From Spirometra erinaceieuropaei (taxonomy: Eukaryota > Platyhelminthes > Cestoda > Diphyllobothriidea > Diphyllobothriidae), in the NCBI GenBank assembly GCA_902702965.1, contig CACRXP010000386.1:514950-578949 (forward strand): a stretch of 64,000 bases of DNA. Reading direction: 5' to 3'. Positions 1 through 8,686 of this stretch are shown here, piece after piece. Under the pieces are notes generated by a model, which saw only the letters and a list, made by a program, of their open reading frames with translations, made no database searches and was not told the DNA's origin. The position numbers and the translations under genes were made by a program. The first letter of the stretch is position 1; each line of letters starts with the position of its first letter.

Positions 1-358
1 ATAAGGGTTTCCCGACTAGAGCGGCAAGAGCCTATTAGCATGCTTTTCAGTGTCTCTCACTGACCTCAATCATCTCCAGAAACTTACACCATGTGCTGAA
101 AAGTCGCTCTGGCTGCAGACTAGGACGTTTTAAGGTGACTCGTGTGGCAACCATGTTCAAGACTCATTCTCATGGAAAGAAAGGTATCCGTGTGCGAAGA
201 CAGGCTTAACGGAAAATGCGTGTCCTCAGTACACTCGCAGATTGGACAAGACATTAGGTCGGCTTTTGTCTCTAATTTCATGCCAGACCGTCTTGCCATC
301 CAATGGAAAACAAATATAGAGATCAGACGCAACGTGGAATGACTGCCAACGCTCGAGA

Positions 359-599
<241 letters not shown>

Positions 600-637
600 A
601 TCACAATCGATCAATACTTATGATAGTTCATTTAGTC

Positions 638-1922
638 AGACAGCCTTGTGATGGCACGGTGGAAGGCATAACAGACACTAGGGCAATACCGGGTGCCTTC
701 TAGGTGAGAAGATGGGTGAAGCAATGCTGTGTCCACGAACTAACCCGTTTGAGCCTTATGCCCTCCGCAATACTGATGGACGCCTACCGTGAGAATCGAC
801 CAGGTATCGGCATAAACTGATGAACCGACGGAAAACCATTTAACATCTATTAAATGCGGGCCACGATTAAGGTCTCCAAGGCCAAGATACGTGACTTCCG
901 TTTTGGTGACAATTGTGCACTGAGCACCAAACTAATGCGAACATGCAGTAAAGGCAGGACCTATTCGCCTCTGAATGCACCAACTTCAGCCTAGTCATCA
1001 ACACAGAAAATGGTTACTGTGCAACGCCAACTGTTGAACACAGCAGGCCCAAGGTATTTGTTTCAGGTAGATTAGTTATCTCCATTGGCCAGCATCATCC
1101 CCCAAAGCATCAGCATAGACGATGATGCAGCCAAGATCTCACACATCAGATAAACCTCTGGTAGGCGATAATACTCAGTGCTGAATTATCCTGACAACAT
1201 CCACAACACAAAGCGTAGAATGCACAGTGTTAACACCCTGAGAACACTACTCTTCGTCGCACAGTCCCGGACAGTCTATCGATGAAACCCGGCCACCATA
1301 AAAGAGACTGTTTTCGAAGGAGATCAAGGGAGAAGCGGTAGGAGGGGACCCCTGGGGACCAAGGTGCCGGGGTCGACTGACATACTGACGCAGATCCAAC
1401 TATAATGGAGCGGCCAGATCGTGAGGGAACCAAACTCTTCGAAGCAGACGTTGTTAAGGCTACTCGCAGACACGGTGGGCAAAAACGCTACGGCGAAACA
1501 TTGGGGACCTCCGTTAAGTGCCACCAAAGTAGCAGACACCTGGAAAACGTCCACACCAGAACCTAAGGGAGGGGATGACCAACCCCAGACACAATTGGAG
1601 CAACCAGTTTCTGAGACAGCAAACAGAGATAACACGCACGAAAGACTGGATTGTCGCGGACCAACGCAAAATCCCGGCTAATACACATTCAAGGCACGAA
1701 TCGGCCGCCTTGGACACCTTTGGGCTTACCGCAATGCCAGGACTATCAACCCAGCCCTTCAACAACCGAGCACCACGCATTCCAGTCACGGGTTCGCCTG
1801 GTTGCTCACGCGCAAATCAACCAACATCCATCACAAAGTACCGTGCCTGCCCACACTGTCTCAGAAAATGCAGACACCGCGTAGGCCTATTTGACCATAT
1901 TCGCATAGACGGTGTTCAGTAA
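638..1922 (+). mobile_element. Decayed RTE-like non-LTR retrotransposon (reverse transcriptase to C-terminal zinc fingers)
   Basis: Pieces of one reverse-transcriptase protein can be read in order in changing frames. Around 640-810 the text matches the RTE fingers-palm stretch, ending in residues like ILMDAYRENRPGIGI; the same segment is better preserved at 19.35-19.6 kb. Around 896-925 the catalytic FADD box reads FGDN, so the polymerase site is lost. From about 1430 the linker with TLLRLLADTVGKN is followed by a first decayed finger (KARIGRLGHL, near 1690) and a last one near 1850-1910 (CPHC...HIRID, where the final histidine is Asp). Many stops and frameshifts mark an old dead copy. The 5' part with the endonuclease is missing. 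Assignment to RTE rests on the KQGCVLAPTLF-type block known for that clade. Confidence 0.75.
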
Positions 1923-2359
1923 CGCAGCAGAACCCAGGTCGCCCCGACATAACTTCTTCTTTTCCTGCGCACTCCAACACGTTTAGGCTGTGCATAAGCC
2001 TGCTCGATAGCACGCCTATGCACACCAACTATCAGAGAAATTTTGCAGAAGCTAGCATTGCTGAAGGTAAAGTAGCTAGTTCCGAGGACCGAACCAGAAA
2101 ACCCTATCTCCACAAGGAGAACACGGCCAGATACTGGGTTATCGACGGAGTCAAGCGAAGCCGAGATGGCCATTTTTGGCCGTCCCCAGCCAGCCTCATC
2201 CAAGCCCAAGTTTTTGGGACCTGGGGTTCGAACTGGCGTTTTTAGGTCATCGAGCGTCAGTACGTTCAAGGCTAATAAGTACTAACGATCGAAGAACGTA
2301 AGCGCGCTGGCAAGGCTGGCTGGGGACGGCTAATAAACTAGAAGTGATCACCCCGGTCT
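1923..2359. other. Intergenic; open on both strands, with a 16-bp inverted repeat
   Basis: No recognised gene. Open frames cross this stretch on both strands (117 codons on minus, 75 on plus) but neither resembles a known family. A 16-bp segment at 2180-2195 recurs as its exact reverse complement at 2314-2329. A small hairpin (GGCC-ATTTTT-GGCC type) lies at about 2168-2182. It may be the 3' tail of the preceding retrotransposon or a separate short repeat. Confidence 0.4.
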
Positions 2360-2720
2360 GCCTTGTGTTCGTCGGTACCATCTCATTTGCTACTACTCCT
2401 AGTCGCTGTGCAACTGCCTGCGGGGACTAAACTCTGAGCCCTCACAGGCACAACGGTGGGACGAGCGTGTCTCGTAACCTGATCGGTGAACTTCTCTCTG
2501 CCATGGAAGGTGATAAGCCCGTCGCCGAGTATGTTCGCTTCACCCTGGAGAACTTGACCTCTCACTGCAACAAAGTGTGCCATGAATTGCTAAAGTGCAA
2601 TAACGCATGGGCAGGTATGCGCGATCACGGTGAGATATACAAAGTAGCAAACATGGAGTTCGAATAGGAGATACATATGGAAGGACCATTTAATGATTCT
2701 GCACAAGGACAGACTGTGCA
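2360..2720 (+). pseudogene. Gene-like fragment, unknown family (SRNLIGE unit plus MEGP unit)
   Basis: An open frame at 2467-2667 encodes 66 residues beginning MSRNLIGELLSAMEGDKP and ending NMEFE. A second small unit follows at 2675-2720, starting MEGPFNDSAQGQTV. Upstream DNA from about 2390 is similar to 4570-4655, where the matching residues are SRNPIGE. The MEGP unit recurs at 3565 on the far side of the foldback element with about five differences over 45 bases. I do not recognise the protein. The repeated occurrence says it is either an exon duplicated with the foldback elements or part of an unrecognised mobile element. Nothing shows it is expressed. Confidence 0.4.
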
Positions 2721-2726
2721 AGTAGC

Positions 2727-3559
2727 CGGCTGCATGCAAGATCTATACTCTGCAACAAATGACTACTTAAGTAGCATGCAATTTTCTCATTGATTTTCGA
2801 TGCCTTTGAAAATTCAATTATATTTCATGGAAAACATGCATAAAAATATTCATTATTTTACTTATTCGTTAGAAAATCACGTCTTCTTCCAATTTCATAC
2901 TCAAAAGAAGAGGATAATTCGGTTTTAAAAAACTTTTCTAATTCCTGAATAATTTTGAACCCAACCTGCTGTTACACTTGCATTCAGGGTTTCAAAACTA
3001 CAGGCTGTATATTTTCCGTGTACGGAAAACCATGCATTTCTCTACGGTGTTAAGAGGAGACCATATGAGGTTAACAAAATTAAGCAGTGGATTTGAGCAA
3101 CATTGTTAACTTTACAAGCCACATTCGTAAATGCAGATACATGACGTTTCATGAACGGCCATTTAACGGTATTACAAAATCTCACAATTAGGAACTTTTT
3201 AAAACCGAATTATACTCTTCTTTTCAGTATGAAATTGGAAGAAGGCGTGATTTTCTAACGAATAAGTAAAAGAATGAATATTTTTATGCATTTTTCCATG
3301 AAATATAATTGGATTTTCAAAGGCATCGAAAATAAATGAGAAAATGGCATGCTACTTAAGTAGTCATTTGTTGCAGAGTATGGATCTTGCATGCAGCCGA
3401 AAATAAGTTCTTTCGAAAGGCGACACCCTGAGGTAACTGGATCATTATAGATTTATGCTGCATCATGATTAGATTTACAACTCTACCTAATTTATCTTTT
3501 CGAAACGAGAACGCATTTCGAAATTTTGATTGACATTTCATGAGTTAGCACATCTACTG
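2727..3559. mobile_element. Foldback (long inverted repeat) DNA element, copy 1, left end truncated
   Basis: The left arm starts at GGCTGCATGCAAG (2727) and runs to about 2940. It returns as its reverse complement from about 3196 to 3410, with few mismatches over more than 200 bases. The centre (about 2940-3195) is unpaired. The right arm continues outward for another 150 bases to ACATCTACTG at 3559, followed by TA. The matching outer left part is absent and the MEGP gene-like unit sits there instead. Each arm carries the 12-bp palindrome CTACTTAAGTAG (about 2763 and 3351). There is no transposase frame, so it is non-autonomous. The terminal ACTG|TA suggests Tc1/mariner-type ends (inference). 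The copy at 52.3 kb is the complete reference. Confidence 0.88.
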
Positions 3560-3564
3560 TACGT

Positions 3565-3795
3565 ATGGAAGGACCACTTGATGATTCAGCAGAAGGACAG
3601 ACTGTGCACAGTGCCGGGACAGTTAATGTGCTCCTAATATCCGTGACGGGATTGAGCAGAGACAACAGAGAACGCAGTGCACAATGTTCGGGTGCGAAAA
3701 AAGTGCGCGACGAAAAGTGGCGCTGCCATGCATGCAGTCAGTGCGGTAAAAGTGAACTCTTCGAAATAGCTAGTTTACTGTGCAAAAGAAAGTAG
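3565..3795 (+). CDS. Hypothetical small ORF (MEGPLDD...), unknown
   Basis: A 76-codon frame begins with ATG directly after the right end of the foldback element and ends in CKRK-stop. Its first 15 residues (MEGPLDDSAEGQTVH) are a diverged second copy of the unit at 2675, on the other side of the element. The middle is Ser/Arg/Lys-rich and contains CHACSQCGKSE, which has the CxxC spacing of a zinc-binding knuckle but lacks a second pair. No homology is recognised. The following 3800-4000 is purine-rich, with A-rich runs and no frame. It could be a gene fragment carried with the repeat rather than a working gene. Confidence 0.3.
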   Translation: MEGPLDDSAEGQTVHSAGTVNVLLISVTGLSRDNRERSAQCSGAKKVRDEKWRCHACSQCGKSELFEIASLLCKRK

Positions 3796-4006
3796 TACAG
3801 CGAAGTTAAGCAAGGATTAAGGCAATTGAAGACCAAACGCAGCGGACAAAGGAGGGAAAGCAAAAGATTACAAGACAAATTTCCAGCGAAAAAAAAGATG
3901 ATCAAAAACAGAAAATCAAGATAGCGACGAGGACAATAAACGGAAGCACAGTAGAAAGGCAAATGCGCATGCGGCGAAGGAAGAAAAAGGATATTTCGAC
4001 ACAGGA

Positions 4007-4306
4007 CTAGCTGTCGATTTTGATTGTTGCATTTGCCAGAGCCTCAGCCAGATTGAGGCTAAAGGAGTTCTCTCGATTGTCCTTGATCTCCGCGGCCGTC
4101 TGAGAAAGCCGCAGATCATCTATCAGGAGATGAATGTGGGCTGGGTAGACGGTTCGAATCTTTGCAAAGACAGACGCGTCCATCAGCTGAAGGGAAACAA
4201 CACAACTAATGGGGAGCAGTGGCTGATTCAGTTGAATAAGATATCCGAATGCAAACCCCAGCGCCTCTCCCCCTAGTCTAGAGCCAGTGTGACGACAAAT
4301 AAGCAA
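4007..4306 (-). CDS. Exon-like ORF, hypothetical protein
   Basis: A 99-codon open frame on the minus strand ends ATIKIDS-stop. The stretch after residue 10 has a coding-like composition, with a mix of charged and hydrophobic residues (LMDASVFAKIRTVYPAHIHL, then DDLRLSQTAAEIKDNRENS). A plausible splice acceptor (pyrimidine-rich tract ending in CTAG) lies at about 4282 on the minus strand, so the real coding part may start there as a terminal exon. It is on the same strand as the capping-protein gene 2 kb away but does not resemble the C-terminus of that family. I cannot name it. Confidence 0.3.
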   Translation of the reverse strand: MLICRHTGSRLGGEALGFAFGYLIQLNQPLLPISCVVSLQLMDASVFAKIRTVYPAHIHLLIDDLRLSQTAAEIKDNRENSFSLNLAEALANATIKIDS

Positions 4307-4455
4307 AAAATGGCCATTATATGGTCACACTAGTCTTTGTCTGTAATGCTTCGCAATGGTTGATTGCCTGCTGATATACGTCACACGTTCAGGGCAAGAC
4401 GAAACGTACGCATTTCATCCTGCGATCGCAAATGCTAGGACAGAAAAAAGCAAAA

Positions 4456-4666
4456 TGAGCATGCGGCAGAGCCTCTTTTTCTCCCAAACTGATCGAGGGC
4501 ACTCGAGATGGCGAGATTGTCGAAAAAGACAAGGGAGACTGGAATGACTACTTCTACCTTATTAGTCGTCACTGCTATGCGACTGCCTGCGGGGCATTAG
4601 ATCGAGTCCCAAAGCAAAACGAGAAGAGCATGTCACGTAACCCCATCGGTGAACGCCCTTCCGACA
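4456..4666 (+). pseudogene. Gene-like fragment related to the 2.4-kb and 59.8-kb fragments
   Basis: An open frame between stops at about 4455 and 4696 reads through DGEIVEKDKGDWNDYFYLI and SRHCYATACGAL to SRNPIGE. The last part is similar at DNA level to 2390-2490. The EKDKGDWN part is matched at 59888-59913 by EKYKGDWN, with 25 of 28 bases identical. The foldback copy 2 starts immediately after it, at 4669. The protein family is not recognised. Three diverged copies in one window suggest a repeat-borne or duplicated exon. Confidence 0.4.
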
Positions 4667-4668
4667 TA

Positions 4669-5560
4669 CAGTGCGTGACCGATCTCATGAAATATTAGCC
4701 GAAATTCTGAAATGCGTTTTCGATTAGGAAGGATTATGTAGGTGGGGTTGTACTGTTGATTCGTGTGCAGCATGATCCTATAGTATTTCGGACTCACCAG
4801 GATGTCGGTTTTTGGATGTACTCCTCTTTGGCCTCCTGCAGAAACCACACTTGGTAAAAAGTGATTATTTAAGTAGCAGGCATTCTCCTATTGATTTTCG
4901 ATGGTCTTATGAATTCAAATATATTTTACAGAAAACATGCAATAAATATGCATTCTTTTACTCCTTTAGTAGAAAATCACACTGTCTTTATATTTTATAC
5001 CCAAAGAAAGTGTACATTTAGGTTTTTAAAAAGTTTTCCAATTCCCGAATAACTGTGAGCCTGATCTGCCATTGCATTAGCGTTTGGCGATTTCAGTCCA
5101 CAAGGTGCATGCTTTCCGCGTAAGGGAAATCATAAATTCCTCTATGCCTTTAAGAAGATACCACATGGAGTTCATGAAACTTTTCGATGGGTCCGAACTG
5201 TGTTGTACATTCCATGAGGAGCATTGGTAAACGAACATGTGCGGCCCTGTATGAATGGACATCGCACGGTCTTAACAATCTCATAATTAAAAACTTTTTA
5301 AAACATAAAGATACACTTCCTTCTGATATATAATATGAAGACAATGTTATTTTCTACTAAAGGAGTAAAAGAATGCATATTTCTGTGCATGTTTTCTATA
5401 AAATATATTTGAATTTATAAGACGATCGAAAATCAATAGGAAAAACGCATGCTCCTTAAGTAGTCATTTTTTACCAAATGTGGTTTCTGCAGGAGGCCAA
5501 AAAGGAGTACATCCAAAAGCCGAGACGAACAGGTCTCGTAGCCCAATCAGTGATCATAGG
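4669..5560. mobile_element. Foldback DNA element, copy 2, right end truncated
   Basis: The left end reads TA|CAGTGCG at 4667-4675, followed by the family's subterminal motif TCATGAAATATTAGCC. The well-paired arms are about 4804-5035 and 5293-5524, starting from GGATGTACTCCT on the left and ending AGGAGTACATCC on the right. The loop between them (about 5036-5292) is unpaired. The arm palindrome is partly eroded (TTATTTAAGTAG near 4865, CCTTAAGTAG near 5453). The right outer arm degrades after about 5524 and the right TA end is not seen. This copy belongs to a subfamily with an arm sequence distinct from copies 1 and 4 but the same layout. No coding capacity. Confidence 0.85.
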
Positions 5561-5899
5561 CACTTGATATAACCGGTAAATTTAAGAATTGGAACATTCC
5601 ATGGCGAACCATGAGAAATTAGAAATATAAAAGCTTAAGAAAAAAGTCTGCCGCGAGAGGGAGATCAAACGGCCAACCCACGAATGCGCGCGGGATGTTT
5701 TACCTCGGCTGTCGCAGTCAGTTGTGCTAAACTGGAAATGCCTTAACTGTCAAAATTACGAACTATGCTAAATGCCTGTCGTAGTTATTAACCTTCTGTA
5801 AACAAAAGGTTATTCACTTAGACCCACAGGCGAACACCAGGTGGCAGTTTCAAGAAATGCAAGTTGAAATTTAAAAATGTGTTTTCGGCCTAACATAAT
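5561..5899. other. No recognised feature
   Basis: AT-rich sequence without a convincing open frame on either strand. I looked here on the minus strand for the missing C-terminal exon of the capping-protein gene and did not find it. Confidence 0.5.
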
Positions 5900-6215
5900 A
5901 AAGGTCTGTAAGCGCTCGCTATGCCAGGATCAGCAAGTCATGGCCCTCGCAGCCTGGTATGCACTGGCAGTTCTCTGACATCTGGCTCCCTGCTGGTAGA
6001 TGTGCTTGCGCTCCTACTGGATATACTGGTTGTGAGCATGGCTGCCCGGTCATCCTCCTACTTCTGACCCGCTGTGGTGTTGTTGTTGTTGGTTAAAATT
6101 CTGGACATTTGTTGTGTGGACCAGGGGGTGGAGTGGAACGCCAAGGTGCGGGCTCGGCCGCGCCATCCACCATATTGCAGGGGATGTTTTGTTGAGGTAG
6201 TCGGCTCCCAAGACT
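5900..6215 (+). repeat. Interspersed repeat family A, copy 1 (mostly 5' half)
   Basis: The stretch from GGATCAGCAAGTCATGG through the TTGTTGTTGTTGG run to GTGGAACGCCAAGGTGCGGG matches 22590-22840 in the same order and orientation. The two share the motifs TGTGCTTGCGCTCC (TGCGCTTGCGCTCC in the other copy) and GGCTGCCC. It stops soon after the GTGGAACGCCAAGG block, so the 3' half seen in other copies is missing. There is no open frame that explains it. The class is unknown; a SINE or the 3' end of a longer element are both possible. Confidence 0.65.
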
Positions 6216-6440
6216 GTTTAGGTGTTGGCACCAAAAAATTGCTTTAAATCAAACCAAAGTAGTCTGAAAAGAACTTGTAAACTGCGATAAACAACGGTGC
6301 TACATGTAAAGACTGTGTGGTCTTAAAACTACAGACACGAAAGCAGAGACTGTGGCCTGTGGAGTACCCGGTTGACCCGCGAAGGAACAATGTTGTTAAA
6401 TAATAACGGCAAGTTCAAACTACATGGAGCGAAGAAATAC

Positions 6441-7751
6441 CTCAATCATGCGTCCGATGTTTGCGACGTGCGATTCAGTGACGTTGGAGGACAGCTGTGC
6501 TTCTTCCTGATGTTCTTGTTTATGGAAGAAACCCAAGGATAAATGCTCACTGTCGTTGCCCTGAGGGAAGTCGTCTTTGTTAAAATGCACGAGGTAGGCC
6601 GCTGATTGTAAGTAGTCCGCCTGACGTAGAACAGGTTTCTCCTGTAATTGGGGGGAGAAAATAAAACCGATTGATGATGACACGTTAAAATTCCAAAATA
6701 TTAGACCACTACCACCACCAGCATCTTTCGCAGGTCATGTTTAAAGCTGGGACAAACCAAAGTCAGCAGGACTAAGAGGTTACAAAAGTATACGTAAATT
6801 CTCAGAGCGGACAAAACGAAACATGTGTGTGTGGATGAAATACGGTTGCCAGGACGGTGAAGGAATGTCCCGGAGAAAATGAGTAGTCGATGATGCGGAA
6901 TGTTTTGCCTACAGACGACTCGAGCGGCATCAGCCCGACTCTCTCGCGTGCGTGTGTGTCCCAGCCATCGTACTTAAGTGGCTAAGAAAAAGGCAGGGCG
7001 ACTGGGGATGCGCATATACACACTGACTGATCAGGCAGTAATCACGTCTAACCGTGAGCTGGCTCATTAAGCCGTATATGCCAGACGTAATAAAAAGGGA
7101 TCTCGCAAAGTTGTGATTTATCAGAAGATCACACATTAAAAGGGGGATATTTCAGCCTGATGCTCGGAGGAGAGGATGACCTAATAATCTCCACTAATGT
7201 TTGCGAGAAGGGATAGGCATCTGGAAGGAGTAAAACAATAATAAACTACGTACTGTAATAAAAATGCAATGGGCTATTTCCACAGACGGCGATTTGATGA
7301 GCACGCACGCCATGAAACCATGTTTCCTGGCCAGGCAGTAGACCGATAGCAAAGCAGAGGGGTAGTATCTAAAGTTGTAAAGACGTGAGTCAGGAAGGAC
7401 TGAAGTGCCCACAATTTCACGTAGTGCGCCAGAGCAGCATTGGCAAAAACTTCTAGGTTTCGCAAGTTGTCACTGGGTAAGGGGACCTCGCCATCGAGGG
7501 AGGGGAAGTACAAGTTCGACCAGGGCGATCTGGAGGATCCATTGAAGCGATTGAACGCACAGGAGATGTAGGGTCGGTGCTAGAAAGGTAAGGCCGGAAT
7601 TTGGTGTCACCTCAGAGTCCGTCTCCACTTCGAGGGGGAAGAGATTTTCTGGGCTTTCAAATTGGAGGAATTCTGGAAAGTGGACCTTTAGGATCGGCAA
7701 CAACTCGGCGGCCTTTTGTGGTGGGATCAGATCCAGCAAGCGAGCAGATGA
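6441..7751 (-). CDS. Divergent F-actin capping protein beta subunit (CAPZB-like), partial gene model
   Basis: Capping protein beta forms a heterodimer with alpha and blocks actin-filament barbed ends. Five exons fit on the minus strand: 7751-7611, 7579-7413, 7368-7284, 6981-6844 and 6641-6441. Introns are 31, 44, 302 and 202 nt, all GT-AG, and the phases join without a stop, giving about 244 codons. Family hallmarks are LLDLIPPQ near the start (animal LMRRLPPQ), NRFNGSSRSPWSNLYFP (family NRDGDSYRSPWSNKY), LRNLEVFANAA, LLSVY...HGF...VLIK and SHVANIGRMIE (family HIANIGRLVE). Exon 4 of this set (6981-6844, with YDGWD) is the weakest. The stretch before SHVANIGRM is longer and unlike the family. 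The first coding exon and the last 60 or so residues (alpha-helical tail) were not found, so the gene is either longer than shown or degenerate. Other than a diverged paralogue or pseudogene I see no alternative identity. Confidence 0.75.
7580..7610 (-). other. 31-nt micro-intron in the CAPZB-like gene
   Basis: Reading straight through changes frame and loses the family match. Removing 31 bases that begin GTGACA and end TTTCTAG joins ETDSE to HRPYISCAFN in frame with the RSPWSN core. Introns of about 30-40 nt are known from tapeworm genomes. Confidence 0.7.
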
Positions 7752-7959
7752 CTGTAATGCATAAAAAGATTCGATGACATCAGGCGTACAACAGGATACT
7801 GAACTTACAGGTGTTGGTGTGTCTGGTGTGCAACATCAACAGACCCACTACCAACTTACTGTAAGTACCGTTTAAAGCTTTTAAAGGACACGAAACCTCC
7901 AGGAAAGTTCATACAGTCTGACACACACCGGCAAGAATAGGATGTAGGATCCCCAACTA

Positions 7960-8115
7960 ACTTGAGCTAATTCATATTGACCCAACTGTGAAAAACTTGG
8001 CGCCTCGGTGGGATTCGAACCCACGCAGTAAGGGGAAGGCTTTAGTACAGCCAACGCTCTAACCACTTGAACTACGAGGCCCCGCCGGACGACGCGATTT
8101 TAATCATATTTGGGT
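7960..8115 (-). mobile_element. tRNA-derived SINE head (best preserved copy)
   Basis: Read on the minus strand, 8081-8001 forms most of a tRNA cloverleaf. It has a GGCCTCG start against CGAGGCG at the end, a D-arm GTTC/GAGC, and a T-arm GTGGG-TTCGAAT-CCCAC with a perfect B box. The A box is TAGTTCAAGTGG. The anticodon arm is irregular (GGCT/AGCC with loop GTACTAA) and the variable region is long. Two diverged copies at 45.0-45.2 kb and one at 35.0 kb share the head and, in part, the tail (CAGTTGGGTCAATATG here, CAATTGGGACAAATGG there). That makes a SINE more likely than a working tRNA gene. It sits just upstream of the capping-protein gene in the same orientation. Confidence 0.75.
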
Positions 8116-8680
8116 CAAGTTACCCGCCCAACCAACTGCAACGTCTGGAATCCACCAAATCTGACACATTAAGTTGACTGCCCAAGCAGGATTTCCCAAG
8201 TAAATCACCTAGAATCCACCAGATGACTACTAGGCTCACGTAATTCATAGATATTTTGGCCTGTGGATCGTGTCATACGTTGAATGGTGGTAGAATGGGT
8301 TTTACGGGTGGGGCAACAAGCAGAACGGAAAGCAAGACGACACAGAAAATAGATAAATTTCTGTCAAAAGTCTTATCGCACGCTGTCATTTGGCAAAGAA
8401 AGTGAGCACGAGAATTCGAAAATAACGAAGAGCACTCTGCGAAAAATAACGGACACTGAATAAAGCGCCGCTGGTAAGTTTACATTTAGTCAGGACAGTG
8501 AATAATAAGTGATGTTTACAGTCACACTGAATTTTAGGGTATATATTTGGAGTTGTCCTCTACTTGGGGGTCCTACAACCTATCGTTACCCACACACCAA
8601 GTAAGTGGTGATCAAAATTTGAGTAAATATGCCACATCCAGCCAATCTGTAAACAAACGTGAGTAAACGAGAGAGCCTTT
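8116..8680. other. No recognised gene
   Basis: No recognised frame or repeat between the SINE and foldback copy 3. Only short open frames occur on either strand. Confidence 0.5.
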
Positions 8681-8686
8681 TTTATA

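Noticed and set aside
2727..3559. MITE of hAT or piggyBac type
   Set aside because: No 8-bp or TTAA duplication is seen. The complete copy at 52.3 kb is flanked by TA on both sides, which points to Tc1/mariner-type ends.
7998..8085. Functional tRNA gene at 8.0 kb
   Set aside because: The anticodon arm and variable region do not fold properly, and diverged copies with the same head exist at 35.0 and 45.0-45.2 kb, which fits a SINE better.
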